From positions 11,883,562 to 11,947,561 of the forward strand of contig NC_080418.1 in assembly GCF_029873635.1 (NCBI RefSeq): a DNA stretch of 64,000 nt, written 5' to 3'. The notes under the pieces are model-generated. The model was not told where the DNA came from. It searched no databases and saw nothing but the letters and a program-made list of their open reading frames with translations. Position numbers and translations under genes: made by a program. Positions 12,514 to 23,735 of this stretch are shown here, in pieces (position 1 is the stretch's first letter; the number at the start of each line of letters is the position of its first letter). Source of the DNA: Malania oleifera (taxonomy: Eukaryota; Streptophyta; Magnoliopsida; Santalales; Ximeniaceae).

Positions 12514-14361
12514 TGAAATTAGGAATAGCTTCCCAAGAGGGGGGTGAATCGGTTTAAAAAAAAAAAATTCTTTTAGAATTAGTTCTTTTAAGTTGTAAAT
12601 CTTAGAAACAATCACAATCAATCACAACAAGATCAAACTCTCAATCTAAGTACCAATATATATATGAAAATTTGTTGCACTCAGTTTAAGACCTGTGTCC
12701 CAATTATTTTTCTTCCCAATGTTTAGTTTTTAAATAAACTTTCAGATTAACAGGTCAAGGATAATCAACCAACGTAGTCCCTTTCGGTTTCCACAATCAA
12801 TGCTTCTTTATCCAAAACGAATTACCTTCCGATCTTTTTAACTACCAAACATTCAGAATTGAAATTTAAAAACAACCACACAGATTATATCCTTGAAAAT
12901 TAAAGAGTAGAGTAGAGAAAGAAGAACAAAAGAATTTTTATGAAGTTTGACTTTAACACAGCCTGCGTCCTCGCCCTTGGCCAAACTGCCAAAAGATTTA
13001 CTATTACCGATCCTTTATCAGCCGAAACAAAGCAATTACAAGCACTCCTTGGATAAGGCTAGAGCCTGCTTTCTCCAAACCATCTCCCCTTGTTTGGTCC
13101 AACGATTCAATACTCAAATCGTCAACAAGCCCTGTTGCAATGATAGAAAAATAACATGTACAAAAACTTGCTCCTCAAAGAGCTGATTAGTACAAGTTTG
13201 AAGCACTAATGCACTTAAGTAAATTCAAAATATGAAATTTCAGGATGAAGCTCTTAGAAATTTGTCACCGTGGATATCTTTCAATGAAAGAATCAGCAAT
13301 TCAATGATCAAATACAGTGGGATTCAGCAAGAACTTCTTAATTTTGAGCAAGGATGAGAGCAATTTGAGGCACTTTCAGAATTTCAAAGTAAGAAAGAGT
13401 ATGACAACAGATTGTAAGCTCTTAAAAATCTTGGTGTATAATTCAATGAGTCTTGGGGGTATTTATAGATGTATAAAACCTCTTTTCTTGTTCCCCAAAG
13501 GATACTTAGACTTGTTTCCATAAGAAAAACTCATTTAAGTTTCCAAATTCTTGAATTTTAAAAAATATATCTGTTGGAAAACAGAAAATTTCCGCGAGGC
13601 AGATGATTGTGAAGTCTTGACAGTCATCTATCCATTAATTACAATGGTAAGATTTATAGGCAGAAAGGTGCAGTCATATGTCCCTTGAGTGACAGTCATC
13701 TGTCATCAAAATATAAGGTGACAGTCATCTGTCCATATGATGACAGTCGTCTATCCATGAAAATTTTTGAACCTTTTAGTAACATAAAAGGTGGACAGTC
13801 GTCTGGTGAAACCTTCACAGACTTCTCACCTTTCACTGACAATCGTCTGTAAGAGCCTTGATAGTCGTCTATCAGGCTTCTGTGTTTCAACTTTAAGTTT
13901 TTAATTTAGTCAGTCGTCTGCCTATAACCACATAGTCGTCTGTCAACTGAACAGATTTCTTCCTTAGTCACTTTTTGATTTTCTCTCATTTTTACTTGGA
14001 ATATAATTTCTTATGGCCTTTAAGTCTCTTTGTTTAATGAGCTTTAAGAAGAAAACTTCATACTTGAATATTACAGAGACTTGTCCTAATTTCTAAAAAA
14101 GTCTTTTTTGTTCTGAACTTTCTTTGTTGCTAATCTTTGATCTCACAAAATATTCTGAACTTTGAGCTCTCATGTTAATCTTCTTTAATCATCATGCTCT
14201 TTTGGTCTTCAGACTTTGTTCCATGCTATCAGTTATTGATTCATGCTACATGAGTACCTTCAATCTGAATTCCTGAGAAAACACAACACTCAACTAAACC
14301 ATGTTAGATCCTACTTGTTTGTTAGCATCAAAATGGAGTATCAAACCTAGTAAGGCCAACA
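12514..14361 (-). repeat. 3' LTR of copia 2
   Basis: 1848 bases, the partner of 23736-25608. Contains the palindrome array (about 13945-13600), a TATA box CTATAAATA (13468-13460), the stem-loop block (about 12985-12935) and the C-rich end block near 12540. Confidence 0.9.
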
Positions 14362-14903
14362 ATTTCCCCCTTTTTGATGTTGACAAACAAGAAGCACAAA
14401 TTTTGAGTGAGCCTTAAAAAGACTCCCCCTTTTAATAAGCTTTAATATCATTCATGCTTTTATCAATTTTCAAGAAAAATTCTTAAAACTTTGGTTAAAA
14501 CACTTCTCCCCCTTTGACATCATTCAAAAAATAAAGTTTGAGTGTATAATGATCAAGGACATATAACAGTTTAAGTGTGTGTGAAGCCAATGTTAATGTA
14601 TCAATTGATTAAGAATCATGCTCAAATGAGAACTCATAATACTCCCCCTGTCAATCAGCATACTCAATTTAGAACTTGCAAAGTTTTCAGAATTATCATT
14701 CATATTAGAACTTATAATACATAACAAAATAGTGCAAAAAGTTCAGAGTTTTAGAGCTAGAATAGAATACACATATAGACTCAAAGTCTTTAGCATACAC
14801 ATTCTCCCCTTTTGTTCAACAAACACAAAAATACATCCAAAATTTAAGCATAATACATCCAAAATTTAAGCATACAAAAGAGCAAAAACACCTAACATAA
14901 CTC
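14362..14903 (-). promoter_or_regulatory. Repeated polypurine tracts of copia 2
   Basis: Non-coding stretch between the third ORF and the 3' LTR. On the minus strand it has at least five G-run purine tracts of the type AAAGGGGGAG: at about 14365-14377 (adjoining the LTR, the likely true priming site), 14424-14434, 14505-14516, 14643-14650 and 14804-14811. I recall multiplied polypurine tracts being described in Sireviruses. Confidence 0.65.
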
Positions 14904-16196
14904 TTATATGTCAGAGTTAGTGTCATTGTCTTCAGCAATTCCTTTCCCTTTAGATTGCTGTGAACCATCTTCTTCTTCTTCCTCTTCTTCTTCAGTTGCT
15001 ACTTCATCATCTCCTACATCTTCTTCTTTTTCTTCTTCTTCTCCTTCACCTTCTTCAGATTCAGCTTCTTCCTCATCAGAATTTTTTCTATCCTCATTAT
15101 TTGAATCAGTGTCATGTTGAGTGACATGATGTTCTATCTTAGCAATATGAGTGTCTAATGAGGTATACTTGTCATCAATGGGGGAGAGTTTATCTTGAAG
15201 AGAAGAAAAGTTTTCTCTCATTTCAGAAATGAAGCTAGTATAATTCTAATAAAATGGAACAAACCAAGATGGCATATCAGCTTTTTCAGGAGCTGGACTC
15301 CTTGCCTCAGGTTCAGGTCTTGCCGATCTATTGCCTCTGAACATCCAACCCTCGGTATACTTCTTGTAACCCATTTGTTTCAATGTAGTAGATGAAAAAA
15401 CATGATAATGGGTTCTTTTTACTATTTTTGAAGTTGGAGAGAGAACTTGAAAATGGGCAAAGATCAAGGAAAGAATACCACCATATGGAAACCCAATTCT
15501 AGGTGATTCAAGCTTCATTACCATCCACTTTAGTACGATACTTGATAAGTCTAGTTTCTTTCCTTTGAGTAAACACCACATAACAAAACAATCAAAATAC
15601 GACACATGATCAAAAGATCCAAACCTCGTAATGATGTTGTATGCAATGATCTTATGAAGAATTTGTGCCTGAAGGTTGAGTTGTTTGTATGGTGGAGGAT
15701 GTCCAAAATACACAGGTGCATGATTCATCACAAGAGGCAGAAATTCTTGTGACATAAACCCTTGTTCCATGGTCCAATGCTTCTCAACTGTTGTACATTC
15801 AAAATTCCCATACCTGATATGGAGAATTTTTCGTAAAGAGTGTGGGGTAAGTGTTATCCTTTGACCATAAATTTCAGAGGTAATGCCATCTTCCTTCTTA
15901 ACCAAGTTAGAGTAAAAAATCTTAATTTGATATGGATAATACCCTTTTACTTGATGAAGGATAAACTTGTCCCATCCTATAGCTTTAAACATATCTAAAA
16001 TTTCTGGAAAATTTTCTTCAAAGAAGGTAACATCTAAAATCTTATAGAACATAGGTCAAATAGCTGAAATATGATTTCGATACAACGATTTTGCGTGTGA
16101 AGAGACCAGCCATTTTTCGATGTCATCGTTGCTTGTAGGCTTTGAAGAAAACGATGAAGCTTTGTCCTTCTTTCCCACAGTTTTGGTACGAACCAT
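14904..16196 (-). pseudogene. copia 2 third ORF (envelope position)
   Basis: Reading from ATG 16196, one frame runs to 14904 (431 codons) with two in-frame stops, a TGA just before codon M at 16052 and a TAG near 15247. It begins with a basic, Ser-rich N-terminus (MVRTKTVGKKDK). A globular region follows (16052-15330; words IGWDKFILHQVKGYYP, LTPHSLRKIL, FDCFVMWCLLKGKKLDL). A short helical segment and a very acidic Glu/Asp-rich tail (15120-14910) end it. It resembles proteins annotated as putative plant transposon proteins. Its homologue in copia 3 is at 58161-59362. Function is unknown; it occupies the place of the SIRE env-like ORF, but I see no convincing membrane anchor. Confidence 0.7.
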
Positions 16197-16394
16197 CTTG
16201 ACAAGTCGAAACCCTAGATATGTATGGAGTAGGGTATGATGGATAATCAGTTTGTGAAGCTTGGAAGAGAAAGAACTAGAAAGAAAGAGAAGAGAAAATG
16301 TTTAAGAGGAAAGAAGATGAATGGTCAATCATCTGTAGGGTTTAAAAAGCATGTTTTTAAGTGAAAAGTGCCTTACACGCCATGAGACAGTCGT

Positions 16395-18654
16395 TGTTGA
16401 CCTTATTGGTCACGCCCGGTTTTGATTATGACAAATACTCATTGTATCTAATGAGTGGTTGAGCTTTTGTGCAGGAATCAAGAATGATAAAATCAAGATG
16501 TGCACAAAGCTAGAAAGGCTTGAAGATAATTTCATAAACTCTTAATTATAATATTTTCCAGTGAAATTGTCTGTAATAGTAATTAGGGTTTTTCGGTTTG
16601 AAATAAGCTCACACAGATCACATGAATGATTTACTTTGTAAGCTCAAACCGAACCATAGAAAGATCTTAGGGTGAACCTTCGGTCGACCTTCGGTCGACC
16701 GACACCGGACTTTTTCGGTGTTTTCAAAATTGGACCCCAAGTGACCTTAGGACACTCACCTTTGCACTTGTATGTAATAGGCACTTGAATAGGGTTTGAA
16801 TGTTGCAAGAAGGGACCGAAATGCACACTTGGTGCACTTTCGGTCGACCGGCCAACTCAGTTCAATTTGGCCCGGTCGACCGAAACCGGTCCGGGTCAAC
16901 TGTTTGACCCAGGCCCGGTCGACCGAGCCCTTTCAGTACATTTGACCCCGGTCGACCGAACCTCCTGGGGGTCAACAGTTTGACCTCCCGGTCGACCGAC
17001 CATTTTTGTTCGTCAACAACTTGGTCGACCGAAGGGTCTCGGGAAAATTCCCAACGGTCCGGTCGACCGAGCCATGCAGTTCAAAAAGTGCCCGGTCGAC
17101 CGAACCTCGGAATATTGAAAAATCGCCCTGCCCGGTCGACCGATCCCTTAGTTCAAAATTCCCCCGGTCGACCGAGATACTTGGGTCCCGGTCGACCGAA
17201 CCACTTTTGGTCGACCGGACCTCTCGGGTTGTTCCCATTTTTACCGTGGTTAATATTTTTCTAAACAGGGTTAAAATGCATTACACTCCATTAAACTTTT
17301 CTAATAATACCCTATAGGTCCCCAACGGTCATATTTTCTCCCTTGCCTATATATATGCCTTCATTTGCAAAGATTAAGGGGGGATTAGCCACTTTGATCA
17401 GGGAAAATTCTTTGAAAATCCAAAACCCTATAATACTCATTCTTAAGCCTCCTACACTCATACTTACCTTCTCATACAAATTAAACCCTTTGTAAGTTGA
17501 TTGAGTGCTAGTCTAAGTAGGTTTGCTCTCCCATTCATATTTGATTGTTTTATTATCCTTGAGAGCTAAACCTTGAGTATTCTTAGGGGACTTTATTAAT
17601 AAGTCTATTCTAAGAAAACTTTGATAGATCTTCTAAGATTTGCACCTCCATTGCAACATCTTAAGAAGATAGTATTTGTATTTTGGTTGCAAAACATTTT
17701 CAAATATCTACTGTGTTATTAATCTTGAATATATTTGATGAGATATTTGATAGTATGATAAAATCTTTGTTGCAATACTCGTTAACTCATATATCTTTTG
17801 CTGAATACAAAGATTGAATATCCTTTTGCAAACCAAACTTATACGTTGCTAGAGCTTCATATACATATGTGTATTGAGAAAACTTGTTGATTGAAATATA
17901 TGAAGTCTGGATGATATCTTTGTTTGAGCACTTAGATTGAATATCCTGTGATACAAAAATCAATTAGGTTTGCACTCTCACGCACTCATTACAACGATAG
18001 TAAATCTATTTGAGAGTTGACATCTTAGACCACACTGAGCTTACAAATTATTTCATATTTGTGGTGTATATTATTGCGCGAATTTGGGTACATATCTACT
18101 TTACTTGAAAGCATAATCACTGTACCATTTCAGTATAATACACTTTGGTTGTATTTCCAGGCACGGGCCTGAAGAGGGAGACTAGCCCTGGAATAGTCCC
18201 GGATTGGCTTAGACCCGGTTAGGAAAGCTAGGTGCGTCGTCCTGTTAAGGCGTGTAGGTTGAGGTCAGCCCCGCTAATTGACCTGGTTAAGGTTGAGGTC
18301 AGCCCTGTGTTAATTTGACCTGGTTGTAAACGGTGACGCTCCACCCTTAAGTGAGCTCTTAGTGGAATCCTCTAGCTTGCGAGCTTGAGGCGGGGACGTA
18401 GGCACGGTTAGCCGAACCCCGATAACATATGGTGTGTTTATTTATATTTCCGCACTTTATATTAGCCGCACATGTATGTTATGGGTGAATGATGCGTATG
18501 ACTTAAATTTCACATTATACTTATCTACGCATTTGGAAATTAAATAGGCAGACCCTAGGTTGTGTATATACTGCTGTTTATCCGGCTTAACCTAGGTGAT
18601 AAATTTTAAAATTCCAATTCACCCCCCCTCTTGGGAATACACCAATTCTAACAG
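16395..18654 (+). mobile_element. Solo copia LTR with GGTCGACC array
   Basis: 2260 bases, TGTTGACC...TCTAACA, flanked by the perfect duplication GTCGT (16390-16394 and 18655-18659). No internal region. It shares the SIRE-type C-rich end (CCAATTCACCCCCCC, about 18615-18629) and the GGGGACGTAGGC...GCCGAACCCC stem-loop (about 18391-18421), but most of the sequence differs from copia 1-3, so it is a separate family. It contains a palindrome array (16681-17217) and TATATATAT (17348-17356). It inserted into a GACAGTCGTCTGTC palindrome of copia 2. Confidence 0.85.
16681..17217 (+). repeat. CGGTCGACCG palindrome array
   Basis: Fourteen copies of the core GGTCGACC, most within CGGTCGACCG. Twelve of them start at 16841, 16873, 16916, 16949, 16989, 17022, 17060, 17093, 17133, 17165, 17189 and 17208; two more are at 16681 and 16692. 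Successive spacings from 16841 are 32, 43, 33, 40, 33, 38, 33, 40, 32, 24, 19. Between some copies lie weaker palindromes such as GGGTCAACTGTTTGACCC (16893-16910). The array ends about 130 bases before the TATA box. Confidence 0.9.
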
Positions 18655-18862
18655 TCGTCTGTCTCTAATTGGACAGTCATCTGTCAACATAAAGTAGCTT
18701 TCCAGTTGACTGCGAGCTCACTAGCAGTCGTCTATCTACTGTCTTTTACACAGACAGTAGCCTGCCAGTCGTCTGTCACCTCCCTAGCAATCGTCTGTCC
18801 TGACCAAACTCAGCTTCTTCCCCTTTTTAGTTAACTTCTCTTATATGTAACATGCCTAACTC
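18655..18862 (-). promoter_or_regulatory. Internal palindrome cluster of copia 2 ahead of ORF3
   Basis: Spacer between RNase H and the third ORF, continuing at 16370-16394 on the other side of the inserted solo LTR. It holds about six GACAG-N4-CTGTC-type words, including GACAGTCATCTGTC at 18672-18685 and forms near 18725, 18770 and 18790. These are the same words found in the U3 of the LTR. In the unbroken element the cluster would lie roughly 200-400 bases upstream of the ORF3 start. Confidence 0.6.
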
Positions 18863-20500
18863 TCATCGAATAAATATAAATTGATCCTCAGCTAATGGTT
18901 TGGTAAATATATCAGCTAATTGAGCATGCGTATTTACAAATTCAAGAACTATTTCTTTCTTGTCAACATTATCTCTTAAAAAGTGGTGACATATATCAAT
19001 ATGTTTAGTTCTTGAATGTGATACCAGATTCTTTGAAATATTTATTGCACTTGTATTATCGCATTTTATAGGGATTGTTTCATATTGAATTTTGAAGTCC
19101 TTTAATTGTTGTTTCATGTATAAAATTTGAGCACAACAGCTCCTAGCTACTATGTATTCTACTTCAGCTGTAGATAATGCTACGAAATTTTGTTTCTTTG
19201 ACAACCATGAAACTAATGAGTGTCCTAAAAAGTGGCAAGTTCCACTAGTGCTTTTTCTATCTATTTTGCATCCAGCATAATCTGCATCTGAATAACTCAT
19301 CATTTCGAAATTAGTTCCTTTTGGATACCATAACCCCAAATCAAGTGTGCCTAGCAAATATCTAAGAATTCGCTTTACTGCTGTTTGATGTGATTCCTTA
19401 GGAGCCGATTGGAACCTAGCACACATACACACACTGAACATTATATCTGGTCTACTTGCTGTTAAGTAAAGTAAACTTCCTATCATACCTCGATAATGTT
19501 TGGTATCAACTTGTTTCCCTTTTTCATCCTTATCTAGACTAGTTGAAGTGCTCATAGGAGTTCCAATAGGTTTACTTTCTTCCATATCAAACTTCTTTAG
19601 CATGTCTTTAATATACTTAGTTTGATTTATGAAAGTTTTGTTTTTAACTTGTTTGATTTGCAAACTTAGAAAGTAATTTAATTCTCCCATCATGCTCATT
19701 TCAAACTCTCTCTACATAGTTTTAGAAAATTCATTACACAAGTCTTCATGAGTAGCTCCAAATATAATATCATCAACATAAATTTGAACTATAAGCATAT
19801 TATTATCTTTGTTTTTTATAAATAAGGTGGTCTATCTTTCCTCTTGAAAAATTATTTTGGAGTAGAAATTTTCTTAGCCTATCATACCAAGCTCTTGGAG
19901 CTTATTTTAATCCATATAGGGCCTTAGTTAACTTAAATGCATGATTTGGATTTTTAAAGTCTTCAAAACCTAGATGTTGTTTAACATAGACTTCTTCATT
20001 AATATATCCATTTAGAAATGCACTTTTTACATCCATTTGGTATAATTTGAAGTCTCTATAAGTTGCATAGGCCAGAAGCATCCTTATAGCTTCCATTCTT
20101 GCTACAGGGGTTTCTTCATAATCAATGCCTTCTTCTTGATTGTAGCCTTGTGCTACAAGCCTAGCTTTATTTCTTACAACTACTCCAATTTCATCCTTTT
20201 TATTTCTGAACACTCATTTAGTTCCTATGATTGACTTGTCATTGGGTTTCGGTATAAGTTTCCAAACTTGGCTTCTTTCAAACTGATTTAGTTGCTCCTG
20301 CATAGCTATGATCCAAGATTCATCTTTTAAGGCTTCTTCAATATTTTTGGGTTCATCTAGAGATAAAAAGGCATAATGATTGCAAATATTTTTTAATGAG
20401 ACTCTAGTAGTTATTCCTTTTGAAGTTTCACCAAGAATTTGTTCTTTTGGGTGATTTTTATCATATCTCCATTCTTTAGGAAGCTTTTAATTTTCTGTAA
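18863..20500 (-). pseudogene. copia 2 reverse transcriptase and RNase H
   Basis: RT N-terminal half at 20213-19902 (KARLVAQGYNQEEGIDYEET, MDVKSAFLNG). The catalytic YVDD lies near 19790-19767 in a stretch with frame breaks (19901-19700). RT C-terminus and RNase H form an open frame 19699-18863, with RNase H acidic residues in SDADYAG, STAEVEY and KCDNTSAI and the copia signature DIFTKPL. The linker from integrase (20500-20214) includes a stop near 20216. It would copy element RNA into DNA in the particle. Confidence 0.85.
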
Positions 20501-20536
20501 GGTTTTCTTTTGAAGCATCATGGTTGATTTCTTCTT

Positions 20537-21697
20537 TTATTTCAAGATTTTCTTCTTTTGTGGAGCATCTTCTTTTTCACCATTCTCATTTTTATTGTTA
20601 TGATTGTTTGATTCATCAAATGTTATGTGCATTGATTCCATAATAGTAAAGGTTCTTTTATTATAAACCCTATAAGCTTTACTATTTATAGAGTACCCTA
20701 GGAAGATACCTTCATCAGACTTTGCATCAAATTTTCCTAAATTATCTTTAGTATTAGGAATAAAACATTTGCATCTGAATACATGAAAGTAGGAAATATT
20801 AGGTTTTCTTCCTTTCCAAAGTTCATAAGGTGTTTTGTCCATTTTTGATCTTATTGATACCCTATTTATAATGTAGCATGCTGTATTTATAGCTTTTGCC
20901 CAAAAGTATTTAGGTAGATTGTTTTCATTTAACATTGTTCTTGCCATTTCTTGTAAAGTTCGATTTTTTCTTTCTACAACTCCATTTTGTTGTGGAGTCC
21001 TAGGTATGGAAAAATGATGGTTTATTCCATATTCATTACAGTATTTTTCAACATTTTTGTTTCTAAATTCCCTACCTTGATCACTCCTAAAGCTTGTTAT
21101 GTTATAGCCCTTTTCATTTTGTAATTTCTTACATAAAGTAATAAGCATGTCATAGACTTCATCTTTGTTTGCTAGAAATAATACCCAAGTGAATCTTGAA
21201 TAATCATCCACTATTACAAAAGCATATTGTTTTCCTCCTAGACTTGAGATTCTAGTTGGACCAAATAAGTCAAGATGGAACAATTCTAGGGGTCTTTTTG
21301 TAGAAATGTATTTTTTTCTTTTTGAAACTTGTTTTAACTTGCTTTCCCTTTTGACATGCATCACATATCTTGTCTTTATGAATTTTGTATTAGGTAGTCC
21401 TTTGACAAGATTTTTCTTTGATAAATTGGATAATAGGTCCATGCTAGCATGTCCTAGTTTCCTATGCCATAGCCAACTTATTTCATTCATTGCTGCCAAA
21501 CAAGTTACATTCTGATTTACTAAGTTCTCAAAATTTATACAGTACACATTGTTTAACCTATGAGCTATAAATAAAGTTTCATTGTTCTTAGGATTTTGAA
21601 TAACACATTTTTCTTTCTTAAAGATTATTTCGAATCCTTTATCATTTAGTTGACTAATACTTAAAAGGTTATGTTTTAATCCTTCTACTAATAGCAC
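20537..21697 (-). pseudogene. copia 2 integrase
   Basis: Open frame of 386 codons. Pre-integrase zinc domain with HRKLGHASMD; a small deletion changes the expected DACQKGKQ to a frame-altered MHVKRESK near 21360. The catalytic triad is visible: Asp in LDLFGP, Asp in RSDQGREF and Glu in NGVVERKN. The C-terminal GKC/GYS region (VFRCKCFIP, FLGYSINSKAYRVYN) follows. The frame is open but fused to broken neighbours, so it is not expected to be active. Confidence 0.85.
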
Positions 21698-22464
21698 ATT
21701 ATCTATAGTGAGTGAAGATTCTTTACCAATTTTACCGATGCCAATGATTTTACCTTTAGCATTATCACCGAAGGTGATGTATCCTCCATCCTTTCATTTT
21801 AATGTAGTGAACTTGGTCTTGTCACCTGTCATGTGCCTTGAGCACCCACTGTCCAAGTACCATTTATCCATTGACGGTGTTGTCCTAAAGCATACCAACA
21901 ATGGAGGATTTTTTGTGTTAGTCTTTGGAACCCAAATTCTTTTAATTTTCTTTGTTTTGTTATTAGTTCCATTATTGAATTTCCATTCTCCTTGCACTTT
22001 AACATACTTCCTCTTTAGTGGGCAATTAAACATTACATGACCTTTAGTCTTAAACATATAGCAAGTGGTGTGTTCATGTTTGTTGTTTGATGAAGTACTA
22101 GCGTAATATTTAGCTTCCTTAACAAAGTATCCCATGTATAGCTTTTTGTTCTTTTTATTTGTTTTACCATTGTAGCCTATACCTTCTTTGTTCCTATGAA
22201 GCCTTTGCTGTCCAATCATCTTTTCAAAGTTTTCTTTTCCTTTGGTAAAGTTATAGACAATTTTTTCTTTATCCTCTACTGCCTTCTTGAGTTCATTTAC
22301 TTCTAAATCCCTTTTATTCAAACTATCATTATGAGTTTTTCCTAATTCTTGAGTTGTTATATTTATTTTTCCTTCCAACTTCTTAATACAAGAATTTTTT
22401 TCTTCTTCAATAGCTTTGAATGATTCAAGTTGCGTCACTAGATATTTATTTGGATCTTTAAAAG
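21698..22464 (-). pseudogene. copia 2 second zinc knuckle and protease
   Basis: A lysine-rich coiled-coil-like segment (22438-22200) leads to a knuckle in which the second Cys is replaced (CYMFKTKGHVMFNC, about 22070-22030). The aspartic protease motif DSGCSRHMTGD (about 21870-21835) is intact. The frame breaks near 21794 at KFTTLK. In copia 3 the same segment has the intact knuckle CYMCKTKGHVMFDC. Confidence 0.8.
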
Positions 22465-23678
22465 TTATATTTCTTTAGAAATTTTTATGCATCTCTTATG
22501 AAAAGAAAACAACTCAGTTTGCAATTCCTTATAGGAAGGCATGTTGTCACATGACTCATCATATGACTCATTTTGAGATTCTATAGAGGAATAGTAGGAG
22601 TTTACCTCTTCATCATTCGCCATGAAACATATGTTTGCCATCTCTTGTCCGCTTGATTCATTTTCTATCTCGTTGGAGCTTGAATCATCCCACGTAACTT
22701 TCATAGCTTCCTTCTTTTTCTTCTTGTCTTTCTTGAACAACGGACAATCTGGTTTGATATGCCTGGTTTCTTGCAGTAATAACATATTGGAGGTTCATTC
22801 TTACTTTTATTTTCCTTCCTACTTGTATCGCCTTTTTTAGGTTTCTTTTTATTGAACTTCCTAGGGAATCTTTTATTTCTTCTATAAAATTTGCCTAGTC
22901 TCTTAGTGATGAATGTCAACTCATCTTGATCTAAGTCACTTGTCTCACTTTCTTCTTTACTAGAGCTGTAGCTAGAGGCTTTTAGTGCAATGGAACTTTT
23001 ATGCTTTGATATAGGATTCCTTTCTTTTAAAGCCATTTCATAGGTAAGAAGTGAACCTATGAGTTCATCTAAAGAGGTAGTCTTAAGGTTTCTACCTTCA
23101 GTGATAGCTGTAGCTTTTGGTTCCCATATTGAGGGAAGGCCTCTTAGGATTTTTCTAATCATTGCGTAGGTAGTACAAGTTTTCCCTAAGGCACTTAAGG
23201 AATTTATTATGTGGGTAAATCTGGTGTACATACTTGATATTGTTTCATCAAAATTCATCTTGAATGCTTCATATTCGCTTGTTAACATGTCTATTCTATT
23301 TTCTCTAACATCAATAGTTCCTTCATATGTCACTTCTAATTTGTCCCATATTTCTTTAGCCGTCGTGCATGACATGACCCTATTAAATTCATTAGCATCT
23401 AAGGCACAGTATAAAGCATTTATAGCACTTGAATTGATTTGAAGCATTTTATAATCTGAATCGATCATGTCCCTTTTCTCTTTTGGAATCTGTTTTCCAT
23501 CAACTGTTTTGGTGGGAATAAGGTCTCCATCCATAACTACTTCCCATGATGTCCAATCCATATGTTAGAGATAGATTTGCATTCCCTTTTTCCAAAACGT
23601 ATAATTACGTCCACAAAAGATTGGTTGACGAGTTGAAGATTGGCCTTCACTGAAGGGTGCTGCTCCTATATTTGCCAT
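22465..23678 (-). pseudogene. copia 2 gag
   Basis: Start at ATG 23678, as in copia 3 (MANIG). A TAA near 23566 replaces the expected CAA of the YLQHMDW motif. Beyond it an open frame (23561-22701) carries the copia gag domain (words LQINSSAINALYCALDANEFNRVM, RGLPSIWEPKATAI in the family region). A first knuckle is damaged by a one-base frame change after CYYCKKPG (about 22785). The tail (22785-22465) is Ser/Glu-rich. Confidence 0.85.
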
Positions 23679-23720
23679 TCAATCTTTTTTATATTTTCTT
23701 GTTAGGAATTACTACAACTA

Positions 23721-23733
23721 GGCTCTAATGCCA
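23721..23733 (-). promoter_or_regulatory. Primer-binding site of copia 2
   Basis: On the minus strand TGGCATTAGAGCC, 2 bases inside the 5' LTR. It has two differences from the initiator Met-tRNA complement TGGTATCAGAGCC. Confidence 0.85.
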
Positions 23734-23735
23734 AT

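Noticed and set aside
14908..15120. Serine-rich plus-strand ORF
   Set aside because: It is the complement of the acidic Glu/Asp tail of copia 2 ORF3.
16681..17217. CRISPR-like array of regularly spaced palindromes
   Set aside because: The repeated word is only about 10 bases, spacers are related to one another, and the array is inside a plant LTR with target duplications.
16972..17317. ORFs on both strands rich in STDR-like repeats
   Set aside because: They are translations of the CGGTCGACCG palindrome array in an LTR.
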